Assembly: GCA_025937895.1 (NCBI GenBank)
Contig: JAICQL010000004.1
Span: forward strand, 1-64,000
Length of the DNA: 64,000 nt
Reading direction: 5' to 3'
Source of the DNA: Polyangiaceae bacterium
GTDB lineage: Bacteria; Myxococcota_A; Polyangia; Polyangiales; Polyangiaceae
Made by a program: the position numbers and the translations under genes. The notes below the pieces were generated by a model. The model was given only the letters and a program-made list of their open reading frames with translations, did not search any database and was not told the DNA's origin. Shown here piece by piece: positions 10,454 through 18,360 of the stretch (position 1 is the stretch's first letter; the number at the start of each line of letters is the position of its first letter).

Positions 10454-11236
10454 GTGGCTGTCCGAAAACGTACGCGCGAGCGAGCTCCCGAGAGCGCCGA
10501 TGAGCCGAAGTGGGACACTGCCGTCCGGCCTCAGGCCACCGTGGCGGAGTTTGCCCAGCACTGGCTGAAGCAGCGCGCGCCCGGCACCCGCGGCGCAGAC
10601 GCGCAGCGCCTGCGCGACCACGTGCTACCGCTGCTCGGCAGCCGCCGGCTGCGCGAGCTCCGCGCCGAGGATGTGGCGCACGTGGTGCGCCAGACGCTGG
10701 CGAAGAAGGGCATGACCGTGAAGAGCGCGCGCAACGCGCACGCCGTGTTCGACGCGCTGCTGGCGGACGCGCTGCGGCGCCGGCTGCTCGCCACGGATCC
10801 GCGCTCCCTGCCGCCCGACATCTGGCCGGAGGAAGAGACTGGGCTGGTGCCTCGCTTCAGCCTGGAAGAGGTGGCCGCGCTCACCACTGACGAGCGGCTC
10901 GAGCCCGAGCAGCGCATCTACAACACGCTCGCCTTCCATTCGCGCCTGCCCAGCGCCGACGTATGTCAGCTCCGCTTCGGCGACTGGCAGCAACGCATCC
11001 CCGCGCCCGTTACCCCCGAGCTGGCGAGCGCTCTCGCCGGCTGGCAGCAGAGCGGCTTTGAGCGCGCCTTTGGCCGCCCCCCGGCGGACGAGGACTGGCT
11101 CGTGCCGCGGCGCTCCGACATCACGCAGCCCCACAGCGAAGGCTCCGCCTTCAAGGCCTTCCGGCGGGCGTGCGTCACGCTACAGATCAAGACCCGCTCC
11201 CCCCGCGCCGTGCAGAACACCTTCGGCGAAACCTGA
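10454..11236 (+). pseudogene. Degenerate tyrosine recombinase (phage-type integrase remnant)
   Basis: The 260-codon frame has a SAM-like core-binding region (about residues 30-110, VAEFAQHWLKQR onward) and the beginning of the catalytic domain with the box I region (SRLPSADVCQLRFGDW). Normal members are about 380-400 residues. The segment after box I appears shortened, the expected H-x-x-R of box II reads RAVQNTF, and the protein stops there, so the second Arg, the His and the nucleophilic Tyr are all missing. It cannot be catalytically active. Start is GTG 10454. It marks an old integration event. Confidence 0.75.
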
Positions 11237-11312
11237 GAAGAGCACTAACCCCGCGGACGTTCACGTCCACGTAGTCGTCAACGGGTTGGAGGGTTGCTGT
11301 TCTGGTGTGCTT

Positions 11313-12059
11313 TCAGTCGCACAGCTTGCTGAGCTGGTGGACGATGGAGTCGCTGAGCTCGTCGAGCAAGCTGAGGTCGCTCTGGCGAAAGGAGTGGTCG
11401 TAGCGGCCGAGCTCGATCAGGCCGCCCAGGCCGCCGAAGCTGACGGGCACGAGGGCCACGCCGGAGACGCGGGGGTGTGCCACGGTGCTGAGGCGGCGGG
11501 CGCTGCAGCGAGCCCAGTCGTCTTGCTCGGGCTGACCGAGGACGGCACTGGCCTCGCCGACCCGGCGAGCGTCGTCGTTCCAGGGCACCACCTCGCCCAG
11601 GTTCTGCCGCAGGCCGGGGCCGTGCACGCACGAGGTGACCAGGCCCACGTGCGGCGGCAAGGGGCGGTGCACCACGCCCACGCTGGCGCGCGTGGCCTGC
11701 ACGGCCACCTCCAGCGCCTTCTCCAGCAGCTTCTCGCCTCGCTGCACCTCGTGCAGCTGCCGCGGGTCGAAGCGCGGCGCGCGCAGCGCCTGTTGCACCG
11801 GCTCAATCTCGGGGTTCTGCTTCTGCGAGAACTGCCAGCGCCGCAGCGCCCGGATCTCTCGGATGTGATTTTGCTGCCGCCAGTTGGACCAGCTGTATTG
11901 TGCCACGAAGCAGTCGCGGCCCACCCGGCCGTGGGCGATGCCGCGCAGGAGCAAGCTGGTGTTGACGGGGCCGACGACCGCGTTGCCGTTGGTCACATAC
12001 CAGTTGCTCGCCTCCGGGGTGACACGGGCTTTCGTGATGCGATCCGAGAGGTTACTCAT
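11313..12059 (-). CDS. GYF_2-like domain protein with a C-terminal GAF-like region
   Basis: A 248-residue cytosolic protein. Residues about 18-60 (WYVTNGNAVVGPVNTSLLLRG) resemble the GYF_2/DUF4339 fold, in which a W-Y-x(n)-GPV pattern forms a peptide-binding surface. A basic linker follows, then a region of about 150 residues with the alternating pattern of a GAF-type sensor domain, which is a weaker call. Start may be ATG 12059 or TTG 12065; a GGAGA five bases before the TTG makes either possible. It is divergent from the transporter gene that starts at 12236. Confidence 0.7.
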   Translation of the reverse strand: MSNLSDRITKARVTPEASNWYVTNGNAVVGPVNTSLLLRGIAHGRVGRDCFVAQYSWSNWRQQNHIREIRALRRWQFSQKQNPEIEPVQQALRAPRFDPRQLHEVQRGEKLLEKALEVAVQATRASVGVVHRPLPPHVGLVTSCVHGPGLRQNLGEVVPWNDDARRVGEASAVLGQPEQDDWARCSARRLSTVAHPRVSGVALVPVSFGGLGGLIELGRYDHSFRQSDLSLLDELSDSIVHQLSKLCD

Positions 12060-12235
12060 TGACAATCGGTTCTCCGCGACGAGCCCGCGTGCCAGCCTTC
12101 AGGCAGGCCGCCGAGCGCTCTCTCGAGATTGTTCCTGAAGCCGCGCGGAGCGGCCAAGCAATGGGCGATCGAGAGCGCCGACTTATCAAAGGCGTTTCGG
12201 CTCCAGCGCCTTCGATCTAGGCTCGCGCCCATCGC

Positions 12236-13642
12236 ATGACCGACAGTGCTCCCCCTCCCGATCAGGCCGCAGCAACGGGTGAACGGCTCTCCACGCTGGA
12301 TCGCGTGCTGCGCATCGTGGCGGACGTGCGGGCAGGAGAGGGCTTGACGGCCCTGGGTCTGGCCACCGCGCTGTTCCTGCTGTTGCTCGCGTACTACATC
12401 ATCAAGCCCGTGCGCGAGGCGCTGATCCTGCAGCACCCCGCCGGCGCCGAGTACAAGAGCTGGATGGGCGCGGGCATCGCGATCTTGCTGCTGTTCGTGG
12501 TGCCGGCGTATTCCAAGCTGGCAGATCGCCTGCCGCGCAATCGCCTGGTCTCCGGGGTCACGCTGTTCTTTGCGTCGCACCTGGTGCTCTTTTACCTGGC
12601 CAGCTCCTCTCCCGGGTTGAGCGGCTCGCTCTGGCTGGGGCTGGGCTTCTTCCTCTGGGTGGGCATCTTCAACATGCTGCTGGTCGCGCAGCTGTGGGCA
12701 TTCGCCAACGATCTGTACCTGCCCGAGCAGGGCAAGCGCTTGTTCGTCATCGTTGGTGTGGGCGCGTCCATCGGCGCCATCGCCGGCGGCGCGGTGAAGG
12801 ACGCGCTGTCGAGCGTGTTCAACATCTTCCAGATGTTGCTGGTGAGCGCCGGAGCGCTGCTCGGGGTGGCGCTGCTGGTCGAGGCCTTGCACCGGCGAGA
12901 GGCGGGGCGAGCGGCGCGCCGCGCCGCCCAGCAATCGGAGCCGGAGCGGCCGGAGCAGCCGCCGGTCGCCCCGAGCGGCGCCTTCAGCATGCTGCGCGAG
13001 CACCGCTACCTGAGCTTGCTGGCCGCGTTTCACCTGGTGTTTACCCTGGTCAACACCAACGGCGAGTACCTGCTGGGCAAGCTGATCCAGGACGCCGCGG
13101 CGCAGGCCATGGCCGCGGGCACGCTCGCGCAGGATCAGCTGGGGGAGTTCATCGCCAGCAAGTACAACGATTTCTTCCAGTGGATGAATCTGATCAGCTT
13201 CGGCCTGCAGCTGTTCATTGTCTCGCGCCTGATCAAGCGCATGGGCGCGGGGCCCGCCTTCTTCATCCTGCCGGTGATCGCGCTGGTCAACTCGCTGGCA
13301 GTCTCGGCGGCGCCGGTGCTGAGCGTGCTGTTCGTGGGCAAGATGATCGAAAACTCGACGGACTACTCGCTCAACAACACCCTGCGCCACATGCTGTGGC
13401 TGCCCACCACGCGCGAGATGAAGTACAAGGCCAAGCAGGCGGTGGACACCTTCTTCGTGCGCATGGGTGACGTGGCCTCCGGCGGCTGGGTGGCGCTGGC
13501 CATCACCGTGCTCGATCTGGGGCTGCGCGGCTTTGCGCTGGGTAACGCGCTGCTGGTCGCCGTCTGGCTGTGGCTGGCTCTGGCCATCGTGCGCGCGCAG
13601 CGCTCGCCGGTGCTGCTCGCGCCGGAGGCTCAGCCCACGTGA
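12236..13642 (+). CDS. Nucleotide-transporter-like membrane protein (Npt/ATP-ADP translocase-type, MFS fold)
   Basis: A 468-residue integral membrane protein with about 11-12 hydrophobic segments and a charged central loop (about 225-245). The start (LLLLAYYIIKPVREALIL) and overall layout resemble the Npt1/Npt2 nucleotide transporters and their relatives in free-living bacteria. In those free-living relatives the substrate is not established, so ATP/ADP exchange should not be assumed. Its stop codon overlaps the GTG start of the next gene (GTGA), so the two are translationally coupled, hinting at a shared extracytoplasmic substrate or process. Confidence 0.75.
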   Translation: MTDSAPPPDQAAATGERLSTLDRVLRIVADVRAGEGLTALGLATALFLLLLAYYIIKPVREALILQHPAGAEYKSWMGAGIAILLLFVVPAYSKLADRLPRNRLVSGVTLFFASHLVLFYLASSSPGLSGSLWLGLGFFLWVGIFNMLLVAQLWAFANDLYLPEQGKRLFVIVGVGASIGAIAGGAVKDALSSVFNIFQMLLVSAGALLGVALLVEALHRREAGRAARRAAQQSEPERPEQPPVAPSGAFSMLREHRYLSLLAAFHLVFTLVNTNGEYLLGKLIQDAAAQAMAAGTLAQDQLGEFIASKYNDFFQWMNLISFGLQLFIVSRLIKRMGAGPAFFILPVIALVNSLAVSAAPVLSVLFVGKMIENSTDYSLNNTLRHMLWLPTTREMKYKAKQAVDTFFVRMGDVASGGWVALAITVLDLGLRGFALGNALLVAVWLWLALAIVRAQRSPVLLAPEAQPT

Positions 13643-15429
13643 AGAACGCGGGGGCGCGCAGGCGGCTCTTGGCGCTGGCGGCGGCAGGGCTGGTCGTGCT
13701 GGGGGCGGCCTGGCTGGTGCGGCGCTGGTATCGCAATCGCCCCTTGCCGGTGTCGCCCGCAGCGGACTTTCGCATCGGCTACAACATGGACTTTCCGGGG
13801 GACTGGACCAACCTTCCCCCGTTCATCGATCAGTTCAAGAACGCGCGCGCCATGTACGGTGCCTGCTCGGATGCCGATCCGGAGTGCCACCCCACGGCGC
13901 ACCTGGATCTGGACGAGCAGGGCTGGGTGCGCAGCCTGAAGTACCGCGATGATCCCTCGCGCTCCTATGCGTACGTGGAGGTGATCTTCAACACCAGCAA
14001 GCTCCGCTCGGATGTGGGGCAGCCGTTCGTGGTGACCTGGCAGGGCCAGGGTGAGGTGGAGGTGTATGGCGCTCCGGATGCCACTCGCGTCGAGGAGGAG
14101 CGGCGCATCACCTTCCGCTTGCCGAAGGACATCGCGCTCCTGCGCCTGCGCAACATCGATCCCAACGGCCGGGGCTTTTACCTGCGCAACGTGCAGATCT
14201 TCCGTGCCGACCACGAGGCGGCGCTGTCCGCGGGCAAGGTCTTCAACCCGGAGCTCCTGGACTATTTGAAGCCGTTCGAGAGCCTGCGCTTCATGGACTG
14301 GATGCAGTCCAACTCGCCGGGGCGCTGCAGCGGCGGCAGCCGCGATGGGGAGGCCTGCTATGCAGTCAGCAACGAGATCTGCGACGGCGGCGTGTGCCTG
14401 ATGCCCGGCAAGTGGTCGGAGCGTCCGACTCGGGATCAGGCGAGCTGGATCGACTCCGGCCAGTACCTGGATCGAGAGCGGCCAGAGCGTGGCACCAAGG
14501 TGGGGGGCTACCCGCTGGAGGTGATGGTTGCGCTGGCGAACGAGGCGCACGCCTCACCGCACTTCAACATCCCGGCAGACTCCGATGATGAATACGTACA
14601 GAAGTTCGCGGAGTATGTCCGCGAGCAGCTGGCGCCTGATCTGCCCGTGGCCATCGAGTATTCCAACGAGGTCTGGAACTGGAGCTTTCCGCAGGCAAAC
14701 TACGCGAAGGAGCGCGCCGCGCGGCTCTGGCCCGAGGTGGGCACCGGCTGGGTGCAGTACATGGCCCTGCGCACCCACAACATGTGCCGCATCTTCCGCC
14801 AGGTGTTCGCCGGGCAAGAGCAGCGGCTGCGCTGCCTGATCTCGCCGCAGACAGGCTGGCGTGGCATGGCGCCGGAGGTGCTGGACTGTCCTGCCTGGAT
14901 CGAGAGCCACCCCGAGGATGAGTCGTGCACCAAATACGTGGATGCCATCAACATCACCGGCTACTTCGCGGGCTGCTTGCCCAGCCACCCGCAGGTGATC
15001 AGCCGCTGGCTGGCAGAGGGGCGTGAAGCGGCGCTGAGGAAGGGCTTTGCCCAGCTGGAGCACGGCGGCCTGATCGAGGACTGCGAGGGCGAGGCCCTGG
15101 ATAACCTGGACCACACCATCGACAACTATCACTACTTCATGCAGCTGGCAGTGCGTCGCGGCCTGGCGCTCGAGGTGTACGAGGGCGGCACGCACTTCGA
15201 CTACTCGGGGGAGAGCAGCGCGGTGAAGCAGTTCCTCGTCGACATGACGCAGGATGCGCGCATGCAGGCGCTGTATCGGCGCAACTTCGAGGAGTTTCGC
15301 AGCGCGGGCGGGCAGACCTTCAACGTCTGGGGCTGGGTGGGCCCGGATGACGCCTGGGCCAACGCCAGTACCATCATCGATCGCAGTCACCCCAAGTATC
15401 GAGCGATCGTCGAAGCCGCCAGCAAGTAG
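13639..15429 (+). CDS. Membrane-anchored cellulose-binding/glycoside-hydrolase-like protein
   Basis: The 596-residue product has one N-terminal transmembrane anchor (about 6-28, flanked by Arg) and a large extracytoplasmic part. A beta-sandwich-like segment (about 40-190) precedes a probable TIM-barrel domain containing AIEYSNEVWNWSF, a phrase typical of proteins annotated as cellulose-binding or unclassified glycosidases; the Glu in SNEVWN is a candidate catalytic residue. Three Cys pairs probably form disulphides. The GTG at 13639 overlaps the upstream stop as GTGA and precedes the anchor; longer in-frame starts lie inside the transporter gene. It ends convergently with the Pro-rich gene, close to the cellulase gene. 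Confidence 0.72.
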   Translation: MKNAGARRRLLALAAAGLVVLGAAWLVRRWYRNRPLPVSPAADFRIGYNMDFPGDWTNLPPFIDQFKNARAMYGACSDADPECHPTAHLDLDEQGWVRSLKYRDDPSRSYAYVEVIFNTSKLRSDVGQPFVVTWQGQGEVEVYGAPDATRVEEERRITFRLPKDIALLRLRNIDPNGRGFYLRNVQIFRADHEAALSAGKVFNPELLDYLKPFESLRFMDWMQSNSPGRCSGGSRDGEACYAVSNEICDGGVCLMPGKWSERPTRDQASWIDSGQYLDRERPERGTKVGGYPLEVMVALANEAHASPHFNIPADSDDEYVQKFAEYVREQLAPDLPVAIEYSNEVWNWSFPQANYAKERAARLWPEVGTGWVQYMALRTHNMCRIFRQVFAGQEQRLRCLISPQTGWRGMAPEVLDCPAWIESHPEDESCTKYVDAINITGYFAGCLPSHPQVISRWLAEGREAALRKGFAQLEHGGLIEDCEGEALDNLDHTIDNYHYFMQLAVRRGLALEVYEGGTHFDYSGESSAVKQFLVDMTQDARMQALYRRNFEEFRSAGGQTFNVWGWVGPDDAWANASTIIDRSHPKYRAIVEAASK

Positions 15430-15430
15430 C

Positions 15431-15457
15431 GGGGCCGTCCAGCGCCTCGAAGGCCCC
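15431..15457. terminator. Possible hairpin between convergent genes
   Basis: GGGGCC (15431-15436) and GGCCCC (15452-15457) can pair around a 15-base loop directly after the stop at 15429, facing the gene that ends at 15481. No T-run follows, so termination is only a guess. Confidence 0.3.
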
Positions 15458-15480
15458 GGGCAGAGCACTGCCTCGGAGGA

Positions 15481-16308
15481 TCAGCTGGAGGAGCTGCTGG
15501 CGGGAGGACCTGCCCGGCGCTTCCGTAGCCAGACCACCACCAGACCCAGCGCGGCGCACACCGCGAGCCATGCGGGCCACTGCGGAGTGGTGTCCTCCAC
15601 CCGGCGCGAGGCAGGCGCGGAGCTGGACGAGCGCGGGCGCAAGCTGCGCGTCTCCACCTGCGGCTCCTCGACGACGGCCAGGGGCTCGTCGCTCTCGGGA
15701 TCCTGTTCCGCGTCCTGCTCCTGCTCCGGGTCAGCGAGTGGCTCCGGCTCGGGGCGAGTCACGGCAGACGCCGCGGCCACGCGAATGACCTCGGGCGAGA
15801 CGGGGGCTGCCACCTCGCGACGACGATTGCTGAGCACGGTGACCCCGTCCTCATTGAAAGCACGCAGCCGGCGCTTGAGCCCGTCCACCTCGGGGTCATC
15901 GTTGGAGAGCTGAGGCATCGGCACGCCCGTGCCCGATACCGGGCGGCGCTCCACCAGCGCCGGGTTACGCCGCTGTCGCTCGCGCATCCAGCCCTGCAGA
16001 TTCTCTGGCAGGCGCTGCGAGGAAGAGAGCGTCTTCAGCCCGGGTGGGGGAGGGGGCTGCTCAGGCTCGGCAGATGAACCGCCGCCGGCTCCGGCAGCTC
16101 CAGTGCTCGGCTCCGCCCCAGGCTGCGCCGGCGCGCTTGGCTCGGCTGCGATGGGCTCTGCGGGCGTGGGCTCGGTTGGATTGGGCTCGACAGGCTGAGC
16201 GGGCGCACCGGCGTCGGCGCTTTGAGCTCGTGCCGGACCGGACACGCTCAGCGCAACGACGAACAAGCTGCCCCGCATAGGGCCGCCCCACTTCGACCAG
16301 GACCGCAT
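15481..16308 (-). CDS. Pro/Glu-rich secreted protein with C-terminal membrane anchor
   Basis: A 275-residue protein with an N-terminal export signal (about 11-29), a long Pro/Ala/Glu-rich extracytoplasmic region, a short ordered stretch (about 100-165), and a C-terminal hydrophobic helix (about 243-263) ended by RKRR. It therefore probably spans the envelope with its tail fixed in the inner membrane. ATG 16308 has a GAGG four bases upstream; ATG 16278 is an alternative. It is the last gene of the minus-strand surface cluster, 50 bases after the cellulase gene. Function is unknown; a linker or scaffold role for its neighbours is inference. Confidence 0.72.
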   Translation of the reverse strand: MRSWSKWGGPMRGSLFVVALSVSGPARAQSADAGAPAQPVEPNPTEPTPAEPIAAEPSAPAQPGAEPSTGAAGAGGGSSAEPEQPPPPPGLKTLSSSQRLPENLQGWMRERQRRNPALVERRPVSGTGVPMPQLSNDDPEVDGLKRRLRAFNEDGVTVLSNRRREVAAPVSPEVIRVAAASAVTRPEPEPLADPEQEQDAEQDPESDEPLAVVEEPQVETRSLRPRSSSSAPASRRVEDTTPQWPAWLAVCAALGLVVVWLRKRRAGPPASSSSS

Positions 16309-16358
16309 GCAACCTCAGGCTTACGATACACCGTACGATTGTCCAGCCCGAGCCGCCA

Positions 16359-18296
16359 TCAGCGCCGGCCAGGGGGCGCGTAAGAGGTCGAAGATCTCGA
16401 CACAATGACGCCTTTTGCGCCCGCGGCTGCTTCCTGGGCTGATGCCGCTGGTTCATCAACGCGCCCTCGTTCATCGGCAAATGTGGCAATCCACGCCAGC
16501 GGCGCGTTCCAGTTGATGGCCACCTCGTTCACTGCCCAGGCATCGATGTGGTCCACGTAGCAGCGCTGCGGTGCGCAGCCCTTCAATCGCCCCGACGTCG
16601 GGTCTTGCAGTCGCGAGTTGGGGCCGCCCGCCAGCGCTCCCGGCGGTGGATGCGGGAATGAGCTGCGCTTCTGGTGGGCCCAGAAGCGATGATGTGGGTT
16701 CTCCAGTGCCAGCTCGCCAAAGCCACTGACGTAAGAGAAGCTGAGCGGATTGCGGCCGAGCAGATAGCCCAGCCCCTCGAGCGCGCCCTCGCGATACTTC
16801 TGCTCGCGCGTGAAGTCATGGGCGAGCGCCAGCACGATGGCGTTGTTGGCGACGAGCGAGTTGGAGCCCCATGGATAGTGGCCGTTGCTGCCGCGTGCGA
16901 TGGGGGTGCGGTAGCCCTGCTGCTCGATCAGCGCGAGGTATGCGTCAGCGGCGCGCGCGATGGCGGCGCGCAGCTGTGCCACCTCGGCCTGCGGCAGTGA
17001 GCTGGGCACCACGGCGAGCGAGATGGCGCCCAGCGCGGCGGTGGCTTGCCAGGTCATGGACGTGTGGTGCTTCACCCGCTCGTGACCCGTCTCGGTCGGA
17101 AACCTCAGGTGGTGAGGCGAGCTGCGCACCACCTCCAGGAGCTCCTCCGTGCCCAGAGCGAGGAAGAGCTCGCATGCGGCCCAGTACAGCTCGTCGCTGA
17201 CGTCGTTGTCGTCGTAGGGGCCGCCCCCACCGCCGCCGTAATTGACGGCATAGACGGCGGGGAAGCGCTGCGCCGCGTTCCAGGCGCGCACGGCCGCCAC
17301 CCGACAGCGCTCGGCAAACTCCGCGTCGAGCTCGCGCCAGAGCCGGAAGCACTGGGCGGCGGTGGCCGCCAGGTTCAAGGTGGCAGCAGTGCTCGGGGGA
17401 TGCAGGTAGCGCTCTTTCCAGCGCTCGGGCGGCACGCGGCCGAGCGTGCTCCACGCGCTGTCGTGCAGCTTGTGGTGAGCCATGCCCGATTTCTCGTGCC
17501 CTGGCGGCACCTGCATGGCGAGCAGGAACTCGATCTCCCAGCGCGCCTCATCCAGCACGTCGGGGATGCCGTTCTGGCTCTCCGGCATGATCAGCGCTCC
17601 GTCATCCAGCGCCGCGGTGTCGCCGTGCAAGTGGCGCGTGCGCTCGTATAGATTGAGCAGGGTCCAGACCGAGATGCCGCCGTTGACGACGTATTTGCCG
17701 TGGTCCCCCGCGTCATACCAGCCGCCCAGCGCGTTCAGCCGGTAGCCGCAGTCAGCGGCGCAGCCCACGTCCGCGTCGCTCAGGTGTCCGGGGCCGTGCG
17801 TCCACTTCCAGTCCCCCGCCCAGGGGATCTCGATCGGGGTGCCGCTGCGGTTGTGATAGAAGTAGCTGAACGCCGCCTTCTGCAGCGGCAGATACACGCG
17901 CGGCGCGATGCGAAAGGGAAAGCTCGCCTGCTCACCGCCCACGATCAGGCGGTAACCTTCGCCCTCCCGGGTGAGCGCGGAGAAATCGGCCCAGTGTACC
18001 TCGTCGCCCGAATCGACGTCGGGGCCCTTTACCTGCGTGCTGCCGCTGGCCGCCACCTCGCCCGCCGAGTCCACCACTTGCCAGGGCAGAGCACGGCGCT
18101 CGGTGCTCTGGACGATGGCGATCTTGCTGGCGCGGGGCAGGTACCCGAGCTGATTGAGGTGCACGTGGGGCACGCCGAGCGAGGCGCAGCCGAGAGCGCC
18201 AGAAACGAGAGCAACGGCACCGAGAGCAACGGCGCCGAGAGCGACGCCGCACGAGAGCAGCGCACGGAAAATTCGGCTGACGCAGGTGGGGCGCAC
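16359..18296 (-). CDS. GH9 endoglucanase (cellulase), surface lipoprotein
   Basis: Hydrolyses beta-1,4-glucan. The 645 residues contain a leader with lipobox-like ALGC (Cys37), an N-terminal Ig-like CelD_N domain (about 44-130, beginning HVHLNQLGYLP), and an (alpha/alpha)6 GH9 domain. Catalytic marks are DAGD (195-198, base and water-binding Asp), HHRF (535-538) and HIDAWAVNEVAINWN (Asp585, acid Glu591). A lipid-anchored GH9 fits surface-associated digestion rather than release into the medium. Start is GTG 18296 with a weak ribosome site. It follows the cystine-knot lipoprotein by 64 bases and may share its ECF-type promoter. Confidence 0.93.
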   Translation of the reverse strand: MRPTCVSRIFRALLSCGVALGAVALGAVALVSGALGCASLGVPHVHLNQLGYLPRASKIAIVQSTERRALPWQVVDSAGEVAASGSTQVKGPDVDSGDEVHWADFSALTREGEGYRLIVGGEQASFPFRIAPRVYLPLQKAAFSYFYHNRSGTPIEIPWAGDWKWTHGPGHLSDADVGCAADCGYRLNALGGWYDAGDHGKYVVNGGISVWTLLNLYERTRHLHGDTAALDDGALIMPESQNGIPDVLDEARWEIEFLLAMQVPPGHEKSGMAHHKLHDSAWSTLGRVPPERWKERYLHPPSTAATLNLAATAAQCFRLWRELDAEFAERCRVAAVRAWNAAQRFPAVYAVNYGGGGGGPYDDNDVSDELYWAACELFLALGTEELLEVVRSSPHHLRFPTETGHERVKHHTSMTWQATAALGAISLAVVPSSLPQAEVAQLRAAIARAADAYLALIEQQGYRTPIARGSNGHYPWGSNSLVANNAIVLALAHDFTREQKYREGALEGLGYLLGRNPLSFSYVSGFGELALENPHHRFWAHQKRSSFPHPPPGALAGGPNSRLQDPTSGRLKGCAPQRCYVDHIDAWAVNEVAINWNAPLAWIATFADERGRVDEPAASAQEAAAGAKGVIVSRSSTSYAPPGRR

Positions 18297-18360
18297 GGGG
18301 AGCTACCTAGTTAGCAGGCTTCCCCACCTGCGTTCAATGCGCCGCGCGCAGCGCCGTGGC

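Noticed and set aside
12056-13390. 444-codon minus-strand frame opposite the Npt-like gene
   Set aside because: Its composition (Gln/Arg/His-rich) is the antisense image of hydrophobic helices; the plus-strand membrane protein is clearly the gene.
12236-13642. ATP/ADP energy parasitism
   Set aside because: The gene set is that of a free-living bacterium with full biosynthetic and hydrolytic genes; similarity to the translocase family alone does not define the substrate.
15481-16308. Sortase or MYXO-CTERM sorting signal at the C-terminus
   Set aside because: A hydrophobic helix and RKRR are present, but neither LPXTG nor the Cys-Gly pattern of myxobacterial sorting signals precedes them.
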